A stretch of DNA of 64,000 bases. It comes from Streptomyces sp. RPT161 (GTDB lineage: Bacteria; Actinomycetota; Actinomycetes; Streptomycetales; Streptomycetaceae). The stretch covers positions 124,001 to 188,000 of the forward strand of contig NZ_JAPZVN010000006.1 of the NCBI RefSeq assembly GCF_027533845.1, written 5' to 3'. Shown here one piece after another: positions 18,196 through 27,047 of this stretch. The position numbers and the translations under genes were made by a program. The notes under the pieces are model-generated. The model searched no databases. It worked only from the letters and a program-made list of their open reading frames with translations, and was not told the DNA's origin. Within the stretch, counting starts at the first letter, position 1. The number at the start of each line of letters is the position of its first letter.

Positions 18196-19293
18196 ATGCC
18201 CCCTGCCACCCCCCGCACTCCGAGCGTCCGCCCCGCGTCCGCCGCGCCCTCCCGGGCCCGTGACCTCGCCGAGCGCACGGCCGAACTGGACCGCCGAATG
18301 AGCCCGGACCCGCGGCCCGGCGCCCACAAGGTCGTCGTCCTCGCCCTCGACGGCGTCTACCCCTTCGAACTCGGCATCCCGCACCGAGTGCTGGGTTCCG
18401 CCGAGGGCCGCTACGAGGTGCTGTCCGCGAGCGTGGACGGGCGGCCCGTGCGTACCGACTCGGACCTGACCGTCACCCCCGGGCACGGTCCCGGGGTGCT
18501 GGCCGAGGCGGACACCGTGGTCATCCCCCCGTACGCGATCACCCGGGCCTCGGCCGCCGCCCCGGACCCGCAGGCCCTCGCCGCCCTGTCCCGCGTCCGC
18601 CCCGGCACCCGCCTGGTGTCCATCTGCACCGGTGCCTTCCTGCTGGCCGCCGCCGGTCTCCTGGACGGGCGCCGGGCCACCACCCACTGGGCGCTCACCG
18701 ACCATTTCCAGGATCTGTTCCCCCGGGTCGAGCTTGACGCCGGCGTGCTCTTCGTCGACCACGGTGACGTGCTGACCTCCGCGGGGGCGGCGAGCGGTGT
18801 CGACGTCTGCCTGCACCTGGTGCGCCGGGACCACGGCAGCGAGGTGGCCAACCAGGTCGCCCGCCTTTGCGTCGTGCCGCCGTACCGGGACGGCGGGCAG
18901 GCGCAGTACATCGAGCGGCCGCTGCCGCCGGCGAGCGGAACCGGCACCGGGCCGACCCGCGACTGGGCGCTGCGGCGGCTGGAACTGCCCCTGACGCTGG
19001 ACGAGCTGGCCGCGCACGCGGCGATGAGCACCCGTACCTTCGCCCGGCGCTTTAGGGAGGAGACCGGTCTGAGCCCCGGCCGCTGGCTGATCCAGCAGCG
19101 GCTGCGGCGGGCGCGGCACCTGCTGGAGTCCAGTGACCTGCCAGTGGAACGGGTCGCCCACGAGGTCGGCTTCGCCACCGCCACATCGCTACGGCGGCAC
19201 CTGGCGGGGGAGGCGGGTGTCGCCCCGTCGGCGTACCGGCGCACTTTCCGCGCCTCCCACACAGGCGTTCACGACCGGTATGACCAAGCATGA
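18196..19293 (+). CDS. GlxA-family transcriptional regulator (DJ-1/PfpI plus AraC helix-turn-helix)
   Basis: This encodes 365 residues. A DJ-1/PfpI-like domain (about residues 45-215) contains RLVSICTGAFLLAAAGLLDG with the nucleophile-elbow cysteine. An AraC-type double helix-turn-helix (about 265-350) contains MSTRTFARRFREETGLSPGR and VAHEVGFATATSLRRHLAGE. The start is uncertain: ATG at 18196 or the ATG at 18298 (M35). It probably regulates the divergent oxidoreductase across the 70-bp gap. Confidence 0.9.
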   Translation: MPPATPRTPSVRPASAAPSRARDLAERTAELDRRMSPDPRPGAHKVVVLALDGVYPFELGIPHRVLGSAEGRYEVLSASVDGRPVRTDSDLTVTPGHGPGVLAEADTVVIPPYAITRASAAAPDPQALAALSRVRPGTRLVSICTGAFLLAAAGLLDGRRATTHWALTDHFQDLFPRVELDAGVLFVDHGDVLTSAGAASGVDVCLHLVRRDHGSEVANQVARLCVVPPYRDGGQAQYIERPLPPASGTGTGPTRDWALRRLELPLTLDELAAHAAMSTRTFARRFREETGLSPGRWLIQQRLRRARHLLESSDLPVERVAHEVGFATATSLRRHLAGEAGVAPSAYRRTFRASHTGVHDRYDQA

Positions 19294-19930
19294 CGATCAC
19301 CGTGCTCGGCTGCCGTTGGATATGAGCCGGAGCCGGTCGAAGCCGCGTGACCCGTGTCCCGGGGACCGGGGGCAGAGCCCCGTTGCCCGTTCCAGCAGGG
19401 CGACGCCGAGGTACATCACTGTCCGGGGCGCGGTGCCGCCGAAAGCAACGGTGGTCACGGCCGAGACCCCGGTGAGGACGAACAGCGCCGGGATGTCCGG
19501 CCGCACCGACACCGCCCGGTTGCGCCTGGACCACCTGCGGTAGTGCCTTGCGCTCGCCCGAGTCGAGGGCCGGTCCGGGCGACGGGGTGCCGCAGGAGAC
19601 CGTCGGCGATGCCCGGCCCTACGGGGCCGCATGGGGACGTCCCTCCCCGTCGGCCATGAAGCCACCCGGCGGCTCGAACGGGACATCCGCAACGGTGCCG
19701 TCCTGCGACCAACGGCATCTCGACGCCGATCGGGGGTGCGGTGGTGCCTCTGCCCGCGGCCGCGAGCGACGGAGCCGGCTGATGAGCCCTGGGCGGACGA
19801 GACACGGGACGCGAGTGCGGGCCCCTGGATTCGGTCGCATGCCCGGATCCAGGGGCCACCACGACTGCAGGCGCGGCTATTCCGGCCGGCCGCCGGGCAC
19901 TGGTCCCAGGCGGCGCCACAGTGGTGTCCG
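19294..19930. other. Intergenic stretch without a supported gene
   Basis: These 637 bp have no convincing gene. One minus-strand segment at about 19390-19540 reads as a hydrophobic helix (IPALFVLTGVSAVTTVAFGG) followed by TVMYLGVALLERATGL, which could be a shred of a membrane protein. No start, ribosome site or family match supports it. Confidence 0.4.
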
Positions 19931-20806
19931 TCAGAAGACGGCCAGCGGGTTGACCGGGACGCCGGTCAGTCCGTGGATGCGTGGGGGTGCCACCACGAAC
20001 AGGAAGGCGTAGCGGTTCAACTCCGTGCATACGGCGGCCAGTTCCTCCACCTCCGCCACGTCGATCAGGGGCATGCCCAGCAGTGGCAGAGCGACGCGGT
20101 GCAGCGGTGCGGGCACGGCCGTTTCCAGGGCTGGGTAGGCGTCGCCGAGGTCGCCGGCGTACAGGGATATGCCGCGCTGGTGCATCCACCGCACCGCGTC
20201 CAGCGTGACGCCCGGCAGCGGTTTCTCGAAGTCGACGACACCGGCCCATCCGCCGCGCAGCACCAGGGCGTCCCCGGATTCCAGCCGTACGCCCTGGCGG
20301 GCCTCGGCCGCCTCGAAGTCCTCCGGGGTGATCGGGTGCGCCGCGGGCAGCGGGCCGTCGAACGCCAGGTCGAGCAGGACGCCCCGGGTGGAGATGCCGG
20401 CGGCGAACGCCGCGGTGGAACCGCGCCGTACGCCGGCCGGTGTCACGCTCTCGGCGAGGGGATGTCCCGGGTAGACCTTGCCGTCCAGAACCTGGTGCCC
20501 CAGGGCGTCGATGTGGGTCGAGCTCACGTGATGGTTGGTCACCAGGATCATGTCCACGGTCGCGGGCACGTCCCCGGCGTACTGCATGATCTGCTGGACC
20601 GGCGAGCTGTCGCGGGCGAGGGGCGCGAAGGGCCCGCTGACGAACGGCGTCGGCCGGATCGGCCGGGCCAGCGACACCGTTCGTCCGGTACGGGCCTGTG
20701 CGGCACCCCTGGCCCGGGCCTCCTCGGTGATCAGGTTGAGCGTGCCCAGTTCGTCGTCCGCGCCCCATCGGCCCCAGTTGCTCGGCAGTTCCTGGTCGTT
20801 GGCCAT
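19931..20806 (-). CDS. Cyclase-family protein (kynurenine-formamidase-like metal hydrolase)
   Basis: This encodes 291 residues of the Cyclase family (PF04199 type). The metal-binding motif appears as NHHVSSTHIDALGH, a variant of the usual HxGTHxDxPxH in which the glycine is serine. Other typical stretches are GTLNLITEEARARGA and LVLRGGWAGVVDFEKPLPG. Relatives hydrolyse N-formylkynurenine or cyclic amides and esters; the substrate here is unknown. Start ATG at 20806 follows GAGAGGACATC. No operon partner. Confidence 0.88.
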   Translation of the reverse strand: MANDQELPSNWGRWGADDELGTLNLITEEARARGAAQARTGRTVSLARPIRPTPFVSGPFAPLARDSSPVQQIMQYAGDVPATVDMILVTNHHVSSTHIDALGHQVLDGKVYPGHPLAESVTPAGVRRGSTAAFAAGISTRGVLLDLAFDGPLPAAHPITPEDFEAAEARQGVRLESGDALVLRGGWAGVVDFEKPLPGVTLDAVRWMHQRGISLYAGDLGDAYPALETAVPAPLHRVALPLLGMPLIDVAEVEELAAVCTELNRYAFLFVVAPPRIHGLTGVPVNPLAVF

Positions 20807-21898
20807 GTCTGTGATGTCCTCTCTCTGTTGTCTTGCCCGTGGTGGTGGGATCGGGGGAGGGGCCGGTCGCCCCTCCCTGCGTGTGTGCGTCGTCGGGAGG
20901 TGAGCACTCCGGTCAGGTCACTGCCGACAAGCGGCAGGTCCTGTTCGCCGAGGACGCGCCAGGCATTGGCGCGACCGAGCCGGTCAAGCCGGGCGCAGGC
21001 ACCGGCGGGAGGGTCCCGCTTGTCCCGCAGTCACCGCTGCTCGAGCCGGCCAGGCCTCTCGACGGGGCTTCTCCGCCGGGCGGTCGGCCGGCTGCCTGGG
21101 CTGGTTCGTGCGGCTGATCGCTGCTGACCGTGGCTGATCGCTGTCGGTCTCCGGACTGTCGCCGGTGTCTCCGGGTTCCGGAAGCGGCCAGACGGTGGCA
21201 GAGCCGGGGGAATCCCTTCATCCTTTCGGGTGGCGGTGACGCCGCCGGTGATCGAGATCGTCGAGTCACCGTCGGTGGCGGTCGGCGCGGGGTCGCTTCT
21301 GCGAGCGGTGCCGTTCCCTGACGGAGCGCCAAAATGGAAGCGCAGGACGGTTCGGCGCACGAGCAGAAAGCGGAGCGCTGCTCCGTATACTATACGGAGC
21401 GCGGTTCCGTTGTGCAGGGGGCAGCCGCACCAACTCCGGCTCCGCCGTCGGACGGTCTGCCCCGGAGTGCGGCGACGACGTGGGGTGCGGTGTCCAAGGT
21501 GCCGCCGAGGGCCTCCCGTTCGCCGGCCGCGGCGCCGGTGAGCGCGAACAGGACCGGCAGCGCGACCGGTTCGGCGTTACTGAACGCGGGCACGATCGGA
21601 CAGTTCGGGGGATCGGCTGCTGGCGGTTGGAGCCGAGCCGCGTCGGGACGGCGGTGATCCGACGCGGTTGGGCGCGGGATCCGAGGTTTCCTCTGACGGT
21701 TGCCGCTGCGCGCTTCTGAGCTCCGCAGCCTGCCGGTCGGGGAGCCGCCATGAACTTGACGTCGTCGAGTGCAAGTGATGACACCAGATGTCATCCCTTG
21801 TGTCGCCTGCGCGGAAGCCGCAGGTGCGCCCGATCACTCACCGGCCGGCGTAACAGGTGGGGGCGCAGGGGCGTCCCGGAAGGATCGACGGAGGCGGC
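20807..21898. other. Gene-poor stretch containing an orphan operator
   Basis: There is no supported gene in about 1.1 kb. All long frames here are GC-rich shadows without ribosome sites. The one clear signal is the tandem palindrome at 21372-21408. GC content falls towards 21.8 kb at the edge of the lower-GC island. Confidence 0.45.
21372..21408. promoter_or_regulatory. Orphan tandem TetR-type operator
   Basis: GGAGC-GCT-GCTCC (21372-21384) and GGAGC-GCG-GTTCC (21396-21408) are spaced 24 bp centre to centre and joined by a perfect CTCCGTATA-c-TATACGGAG palindrome (21381-21399). Core and spacing match the tandem operators of the TetR gene at 13036-13078. No intact regulator or target gene adjoins it. 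Confidence 0.7.
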
Positions 21899-22063
21899 TT
21901 ATTGAGAAGTAGACCGGTCTATTAGCGGCAGCCAGCCCCGGGGCCGAACGCCCCACGGGCCCTTGGTGGCCTCCTCGAGCCTGGAGCCCGCGGAGACCTT
22001 CACGCTGTAGCCGACGGGAATGCCGACCGGGTAGCCCTCCGACGATATGGCAAAGGCGGGCAT
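21899..22063 (-). CDS. Small hypothetical protein downstream of the pore-former-like gene
   Basis: This ORF of 54 codons begins MPAFAISSEGYPVGIPVGYS and ends WLPLIDRSTSQ. The ATG at 22063 has GAAGG about seven bases upstream. It lies 83 bp after the 635-residue gene on the same strand and could be the last gene of that operon. No family is recognised. A 10-bp inverted repeat (22055-22064 with 22114-22123) overlaps its start region. It may be spurious. Confidence 0.4.
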   Translation of the reverse strand: MPAFAISSEGYPVGIPVGYSVKVSAGSRLEEATKGPWGVRPRGWLPLIDRSTSQ

Positions 22064-22146
22064 GAGCAACCTTCGATCACGTGAGCCTCGGGAACCCACA
22101 CGATCAAGGCATCCATGCCCGCCCACCCGAAAAAGAACGCCCTACG

Positions 22147-24054
22147 CTACGACTTTGTCGAGGCGTCAGGCAGCACGCCGGAGATCCGCAACAGCTTGCC
22201 CTGCCGGTTGCTGACGTAGATCCAGCCCTTGTCGCGGTCCAGCGCGACGCCGCAGACCGTGCCGAGACCGTCGGCCACCACCCGCTGACGTCCCTTAGCC
22301 TCGCCGTCAGCCACGACGACCTCACGCAGCTTGCCGCCGCCCGAGTCGGAGACGTATGCGTTGACCGCGCCATCCAGCGCTACGCGAACGCTATTCCCGA
22401 GATTGGTGGCCACGAGCTGCGGAGTGCCGCCATCTGCCTTCAGGTCGACCTCGTACAGCCCGCTGCGGTCGTACTCGCCGACGTACGCCTTGCCCCCCTT
22501 CAGCGCTACTCCGGCGGCCCTGGGCACGTCCCAGGTGCGCCGCTTCTCCGCCGGTTCGCTGTTCAGGTCGAACTCGATCAGCTTCCCGCTTTCGACGTCG
22601 GTGACATAGGCCTTTTTGCCCGGCAGGTCCAGCGCGACGCCGTACGCGTACATGCCCTCGGCGACCGTGACCGGGGAGGCGGAGCGGTCGGACAGGTTCA
22701 CCGTGAACAGACGCCTGCCGCTGTAGTCGGCGACGTAGGCCTTGTTGCCCGGCAGGTCCAGCGCCACATCGTTGACTTGGCCCAGCTTCTCCAAGACCCA
22801 GTCCGTGCCGCCGCTGGTGAGGTCCACCTTGTACAGCTTGCCGCCGTTGTACCGGTCGGTGACGTACGCCTTTTGGTTCACAAGGTCCAGCGCAAGGCCA
22901 TCGGCAGTCCCAAACCCGGTGGCGAGCTCGACGGGAGCCTCTCTCGAGCTCTGTTGCTCTTCGCCACCACCCTTGTAAAGAGGGTGATCCTTCTTGTCGA
23001 AGTTGAGTTTTTCAAGCTCGAAGACCTCGTGCACGCCGGCGAGGGTAGAGACGACCTCGGCTTCCCCTTTTTGCATAAATGGCTTGCCTTCATCGGTCAA
23101 GTCGAAGGTCTCCGTAGCCGCACCAGTTTCACCGAGTTTCCAGGCAATCACCTTGGAGTATTTGGGTTCCTGGGCTTGTGGGCCGTCCGGGCGGGTCTCC
23201 TTGACCTCTACTGGCTCTGGGTAGTACAAAGCGACCCACCCGCCAAAGGAGATGGGGAATTCGTAGTCGAACCTCCTCACCTGACGTCGCTGCGTGGCCA
23301 GGACATCTACCCGGCTGCCAACATCCCCGCTCAGCGTGGACGATGTTTTGAACGAAGTGGTCAACGAACCACTGACGGAAGCAGTGATCCCAAGCATCAG
23401 CTGTGCCGATAATTCCCCGGTACCCGTGGCGGTACTCGTGGCTGTCGTCGTACTTGTCGTTTGTGACTGAGACTCTGCGTCAACACCCTGATTGTCTTTG
23501 CTGTTCTTCAGGGTCATCTTCTCGGATTGGTTCACCGCCATGCTCTTCTGCAGTTGCTGCTGGAGTGATGCGGTGGTTTTTGCCCCGAAAGTGAGCTGTA
23601 CCTGCCCCTGGAGCGACCAGCTGATTGTGTTCGAAATCGAGAATTCGACAGTGTGCGACCACTTGGTGGGAGTGGGGTCGGTTCGGTTGACGAACGTTTG
23701 CTTGGAGATCACGTCAGGCGGGGGCTGTGCAATGTCGCTGCGTTCTTCGACCAGCGGTACGCCCACTGTCATGTAGGCGCGCCACCCGCGCTCGTGTGCC
23801 GCATCCTCCCCATCGGGAAAGTCGCCGAATCGCCCCTTGTTCAGAGAAAACCCGGTAGGAGCGATATACCGGTCCGTGCCATCTGCTGATTTCTTCTCGG
23901 CCTTCCTCTTCAGTTTATCCTTGTCCCGCTCCAGGATGGCAGAGGCCTTGTCGGCAATATTGAGCTCCTTAAGGTTTCGCCCTGTCAGCGGGTGGCGCAC
24001 AAATCGTTCGCCAAGATAGGCTGTACTCACGTTGCTATTGGTGGCGCCGCCCAT
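22147..24054 (-). CDS. Putative aerolysin/ETX-MTX2-like pore-forming protein fused to a six-bladed beta-propeller
   Basis: This encodes 635 residues with no signal peptide. Residues 1-110 are charged. Residues about 117-280 have FVNRTDPTPTKWSHTVEFSI, alternating Ser/Thr strands, a Q-rich segment, a long Ser/Thr run (199-212) and GITASVSGSLTTSFKTSS. This is the pattern of the membrane-inserting region of aerolysin-type toxins, ETX/MTX2 branch. Residues 380-625 are six NHL/SMP-30-like blades, each near GVALDLPGKKAYVTD. I infer a beta-pore toxin or defence protein with a propeller for target recognition. The start follows AAGGAGG. GC is visibly lower than in flanking genes, suggesting transfer. 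A 151-residue gene lies upstream on the same strand. The fold assignment is by eye and unconfirmed. Confidence 0.7.
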   Translation of the reverse strand: MGGATNSNVSTAYLGERFVRHPLTGRNLKELNIADKASAILERDKDKLKRKAEKKSADGTDRYIAPTGFSLNKGRFGDFPDGEDAAHERGWRAYMTVGVPLVEERSDIAQPPPDVISKQTFVNRTDPTPTKWSHTVEFSISNTISWSLQGQVQLTFGAKTTASLQQQLQKSMAVNQSEKMTLKNSKDNQGVDAESQSQTTSTTTATSTATGTGELSAQLMLGITASVSGSLTTSFKTSSTLSGDVGSRVDVLATQRRQVRRFDYEFPISFGGWVALYYPEPVEVKETRPDGPQAQEPKYSKVIAWKLGETGAATETFDLTDEGKPFMQKGEAEVVSTLAGVHEVFELEKLNFDKKDHPLYKGGGEEQQSSREAPVELATGFGTADGLALDLVNQKAYVTDRYNGGKLYKVDLTSGGTDWVLEKLGQVNDVALDLPGNKAYVADYSGRRLFTVNLSDRSASPVTVAEGMYAYGVALDLPGKKAYVTDVESGKLIEFDLNSEPAEKRRTWDVPRAAGVALKGGKAYVGEYDRSGLYEVDLKADGGTPQLVATNLGNSVRVALDGAVNAYVSDSGGGKLREVVVADGEAKGRQRVVADGLGTVCGVALDRDKGWIYVSNRQGKLLRISGVLPDASTKS

Positions 24055-24248
24055 GCCCCTCAGCCTCCTTGTGTAGCAGAACTCAACGATTTGTCAGTGT
24101 TGCTTGTGAGCTGTTCCCGGCCCTGGCGTGACCGGATGAGAAGCCGTCAAGCCGCCGAGTAGGGCCGTTGCTGCTGCTCAAGGGCCGGATCATGAAACCG
24201 GGACTTTGAACAGCCGTCCGGCCCTCAAGGTGGCTTCCTAACCGGCCC

Positions 24249-24704
24249 TCACCACTTGACCGACCCATCGTCAGTCCTTGTGACGCTTTTGGCCGATTTG
24301 TAGTTATCCTTCTTCAACTCTTCTAGATCTCCGTCGCTGATCTTTGGTCGGTCTTCGTCCCTAATCTCGACCTCCACCTTTTTGAATGCCTCATCCTTGG
24401 CCGAAGATGCCATACCGGATGTCGATTCGGGGTTTTCGCTGGCTTCCCGCTGCTTGGCGGCTACTGTCTGGGTGTTCTTGAATAGGGGAGTGATGAAGTT
24501 GTTCATGATGTCGAGCGCCTCAGGCGACGTCTCGCGCATGATCTTCGGGTCGCGCGCAGCTTCAGGAATGCCGTCGTAGAGCTCCGGATCAACCCCTTCC
24601 CGTTCGGGCCAGGCGCCCGGAATGTTTTCGTATACCTTTTGAGCGGACTCTTCGGCGGACTTGGCTTCACTTCCGCCGCTGTCGAAGATGTTCTTAAAGG
24701 ACAT
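24249..24704 (-). CDS. Hydrophilic helical protein, putative partner of the pore-former-like protein
   Basis: This encodes 151 residues: charged, mostly helical and without hydrophobic segments. It begins MSFKNIFDSGGSEAKSAEES and ends KSVTRTDDGSVKW. The ATG at 24704 has GGGAAGG close upstream. It lies 194 bp upstream of the 635-residue gene, in the same direction and with similar lower GC. It sits between that gene and the decayed second copy of it. I do not recognise a family; it could be a chaperone, secretion adaptor, immunity factor or second toxin component. Confidence 0.65.
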   Translation of the reverse strand: MSFKNIFDSGGSEAKSAEESAQKVYENIPGAWPEREGVDPELYDGIPEAARDPKIMRETSPEALDIMNNFITPLFKNTQTVAAKQREASENPESTSGMASSAKDEAFKKVEVEIRDEDRPKISDGDLEELKKDNYKSAKSVTRTDDGSVKW

Positions 24705-24744
24705 GACCTTCCCTTCGGGTCCTCTCGCGGACGCAAAATCACAC

Positions 24745-25060
24745 CTTGTAAATAGGGTGATTTTTCTCGCGGTGATTAAGCCTTCCCCTTCGAAGACCTC
24801 GGTGAACGGCTTGGCTTTGTCGGTCAGGTTGAAATGTTCCTTATCGTCGTCGCCAGCCTCGCCGAGCCTCCATGACCGCCTTATGGTATTTCGGTTCCTC
24901 GGTCTGACCGTCTTGTGCGAGACTCCTCGGTCCTACTCGCTCGGGTAAAGCAAAGCGACCCATGCAAAGCAACCCATCCCCCCAATGGCGATGAGGTTTT
25001 CGTCGTCGAACGTCCTCACCTGACGTCGCTGCGTGGCCGGACATCTACCGGCTACCAATA
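24745..25060 (-). pseudogene. Decayed second copy of the pore-former/propeller gene
   Basis: The minus strand reproduces, with frameshifts and stops, the segment of the 635-residue protein at about residues 255-362: QVRTFDDENLIAIGG, WVALLYPSE, EEPKYHKAV and FNLTDKAKPFTE. The intact protein has QVRRFDYEFPISFGG, WVALYYPEP, QEPKYSKVI and FDLTDEGKPFMQ there. A 25-bp stretch around CCTCACCTGACGTCGCTGCG is identical in both copies (about 23275-23300 and 25015-25040). The propeller part and N-terminus are missing. Confidence 0.85.
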
Positions 25061-26009
25061 CGCGCACTAAGGCCAGTCATATTTCGCCAAGGCAGCTGGT
25101 GCGGAACGGCACTTTCGCCGCCCATTGCCTGGAGCCTCCTTGCGTCATCCGCTGTGTGCACCAGGATCTTCCTGTGCTTGCCTACCCTTCTGATGATCGA
25201 CCTATTCAGCTCGGCCATGCGATTTCTCGCCCACCGCCTGGCTGCAGGCTGGCTGTGGCATTATTTTGGGCCACCGCGACGGCTGGAACTGATCCCCGGT
25301 TGGTTTCCGATTGAACGATGCTCTCAAATGGCCCCGCCTACGACCTGCAAGGACCAGCTTGGAGGGGCCGTCTTAGGACGTCATCGAACTGCAGATTGCG
25401 TTGAGTCCTGGCCAAATCGGTGGTCCCCAAAATTGAGCCAGACTGGTGGGTCTCCTGCCTATTGGTCGGGTGTGAGTGCCGCGAGGGGGGGACATGCGGC
25501 AACTGGCGCCTGCGGCGTAGGAGGACCTGCGGCTAGGGGCATTGCGGCGCTGGAGTCGGGGCGAGTTCGGACGTACGGTCGGGCCGCAGTGGTCTTCAGG
25601 GTGTTGGAGCGGTCGGTGCTCACTTGGTGGCGGCCCTTCCGGGCGGTCGGCCAGGCGGTGCGGCAACCGCGCACCGGTTTGGACGAGTTGCTCGATGCCT
25701 CGGCGCGCGGGTCGGCACTTCAGGCGATGATGGGGACTGAACATCCCTGCGCACCCGAGTACGGAGCGGTTCTCAACAAACCGTCGCGTCCCTGCTCCTC
25801 GGCAGGGCAACTTACCTGTCCCGTGGCCGGGGAGCCTATAGATCGCCACCAACACCACCGCTACGCGGACCGGCCGAACCACCGTGTGAGGATGATCTCC
25901 GGCTGCGAACTCGCCAGAGCCGCTGAGGTGCAGAGACGCGTACGCTTGAACTTGCCTTGGGCCATCGCCTTCTCGTCCTCCTGGAACTCGTGCGGGCAGC
26001 GCCGCCCAC
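25061..26009. other. Decayed region without a supported gene
   Basis: No gene can be supported over about 950 bp. Plus-strand frames from about 25490 to 25890 contain stretches that look half-coding (YGRAAVVFRVLERSVLTWW) but are broken by frameshifts and stops and lack ribosome sites. No insertion-sequence ends were recognised. Confidence 0.4.
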
Positions 26010-26240
26010 TGAGCGCCACGCCGGTGCTAGTTGCCTACTTCTTCGATCCTGACGTGATCGGTACGCTGCCCGACGCGCGTGTCCCGGATGCCTCGGTGGA
26101 GGACCGGCAGGCACTCCTCGACCTTGTCGGTGAATCCGGCTGGAAGAACCAGTACGCCGAGGATGAGACCGTGCTGCTGGGGCCCCGGTGCAGACAGTGC
26201 TCTCTCGTCCGGCCGACGCCGAGTGTGCCAGTCGAGCGTG
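26010..26240 (+). pseudogene. N-terminal or internal fragment of a hypothetical protein
   Basis: The plus strand reads clearly as protein: PVLVAYFFDPDVIGTLPDAR, VEDRQALLDLVGESGWKNQY, then AEDETVLL, after which the frame is lost. GC at third positions is typical of a real gene. There is no convincing start codon and the rest of the gene is gone. It ends beside the convergent 67-residue gene. Confidence 0.5.
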
Positions 26241-26244
26241 GGGC

Positions 26245-26448
26245 TCACGGGGTCCAGCGGAACTTGTCGCCTCCTAGCCAGCGCACGTCCTCCGGGTCGT
26301 CCAGGTCGACGTGTTCCAGTCCTGCCTGGTGTGCGAGGCGCAGCACGTCGAACAGGTCGTGAGCGATGCCGACGCGGTCCCTGCGGATCTGCACGACGCG
26401 GAATGGCGGGTCCCCGGGTTGGACAGGGAAAACGACGACTGCGCTCAT
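26245..26448 (-). CDS. Small conserved-looking protein of 67 residues (paralogue of the gene at 48519-48722)
   Basis: This encodes 67 residues beginning MSAVVVFPVQPGDPPFRVVQ, with the core VGIAHDLFDVLRLAHQAGLE, then VDLDDPEDVRWLGGDKFRW. The 67-residue protein at 48519-48722 has the matching core VGVAKSLVDVEDLLRRAGIN, LDSPDLIEWRGGG and final tryptophan, so the two are distant paralogues. The shape suggests a strand, two helices and a Trp/Gly-rich tail. Function unknown. The surrounding genes are decayed. Confidence 0.65.
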   Translation of the reverse strand: MSAVVVFPVQPGDPPFRVVQIRRDRVGIAHDLFDVLRLAHQAGLEHVDLDDPEDVRWLGGDKFRWTP

Positions 26449-26524
26449 GGTGTCTAGCGTGCGGCAACCATTCGTCAGAGCGCTACTAGACACTCGCCAA
26501 CCCTGCCTCCATGGTGCCGGGAGC

Positions 26525-26860
26525 CTAGCCGGCGAGCGCGGCACGGTCGAAGGGCACGATGCCCAACTCAAGAGCAGCGACTCGCGCGGGCTTCGTGGAA
26601 GTCGACGTCGTGATCAGTACGGCCACGTCGGCACCGTGCTGCGTGGAGCAGGTTCCGGCGAAGCTCTGCGCCTCGCCGGAAGTCACCTTGTGGCTGGAGG
26701 GCGTAGAGCTTGCATTGAGAGGCGATGAATCGGCCGGTTGGGGCGTTGGCGGAGACGTCCTTCGCGAGGTCTCCAGCACCACCCGTGCGCGACGCGTTGG
26801 CGCAGCCATCGTGGAGTGGCGAGTTGGGTGGAGACACCGTCGATGGAGTCCCCAACCCTC
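26525..26860 (-). pseudogene. Mrr-type restriction endonuclease pseudogene (C-terminal part)
   Basis: Two minus-strand frames together match the end of an Mrr-like nuclease domain: GRFIASQCKLYALQPQGDF, corresponding to the catalytic QxK strand, and then HGADVAVLITTSTSTKPARV and GIVPFDRAALAG. A frameshift separates them and the N-terminal DNA-recognition part is missing. It is the only trace of a restriction system in the window. Confidence 0.65.
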
Positions 26861-27014
26861 GATCAGCTTCAGGTCAAATCTGACCTGGCGGGTGCGGGCC
26901 GGTTGGCGTTTCCCGTTTCGGCGGCCACTTGATGAAGTGTCAAGTGGCCGCCGTTTGACCACGCCAAGTAATCGCGGGGCCGTCCTGTTGAGGGGGCGGC
27001 ATGCGACAGAGATT

Positions 27015-27026
27015 CCTGAATTCAGG
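27015..27026. promoter_or_regulatory. Palindrome upstream of the CmtR-like repressor
   Basis: CCTGAATTCAGG is a perfect 12-bp palindrome, flanked by further near-symmetry (GATT on the left, ATC on the right), centred about 28 bp before the GTG start of the ArsR-family gene. ArsR/SmtB repressors bind such sites over their own promoters, so this is the likely metal-responsive operator. Confidence 0.6.
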
Positions 27027-27047
27027 ATCTCCTGTATCGTCAGAGGT

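Noticed and set aside
19455-20768. 437-codon minus-strand frame
   Set aside because: It is an alternate frame of the cyclase-family gene (19931-20806), reads as Arg/Gly/Pro-rich shadow and shows no domain.
22081-23412. 443-codon plus-strand frame opposite the pore-former gene
   Set aside because: It is antisense to a protein with six clear propeller repeats; its own translation has repeated low-information VGDVGLVARQV patterns that mirror those repeats.
23403-24704. Plus-strand small frames in the lower-GC island
   Set aside because: They are antisense to the pore-former and 151-residue genes, lack ribosome sites, and have Ser/Phe-rich random-looking sequence.
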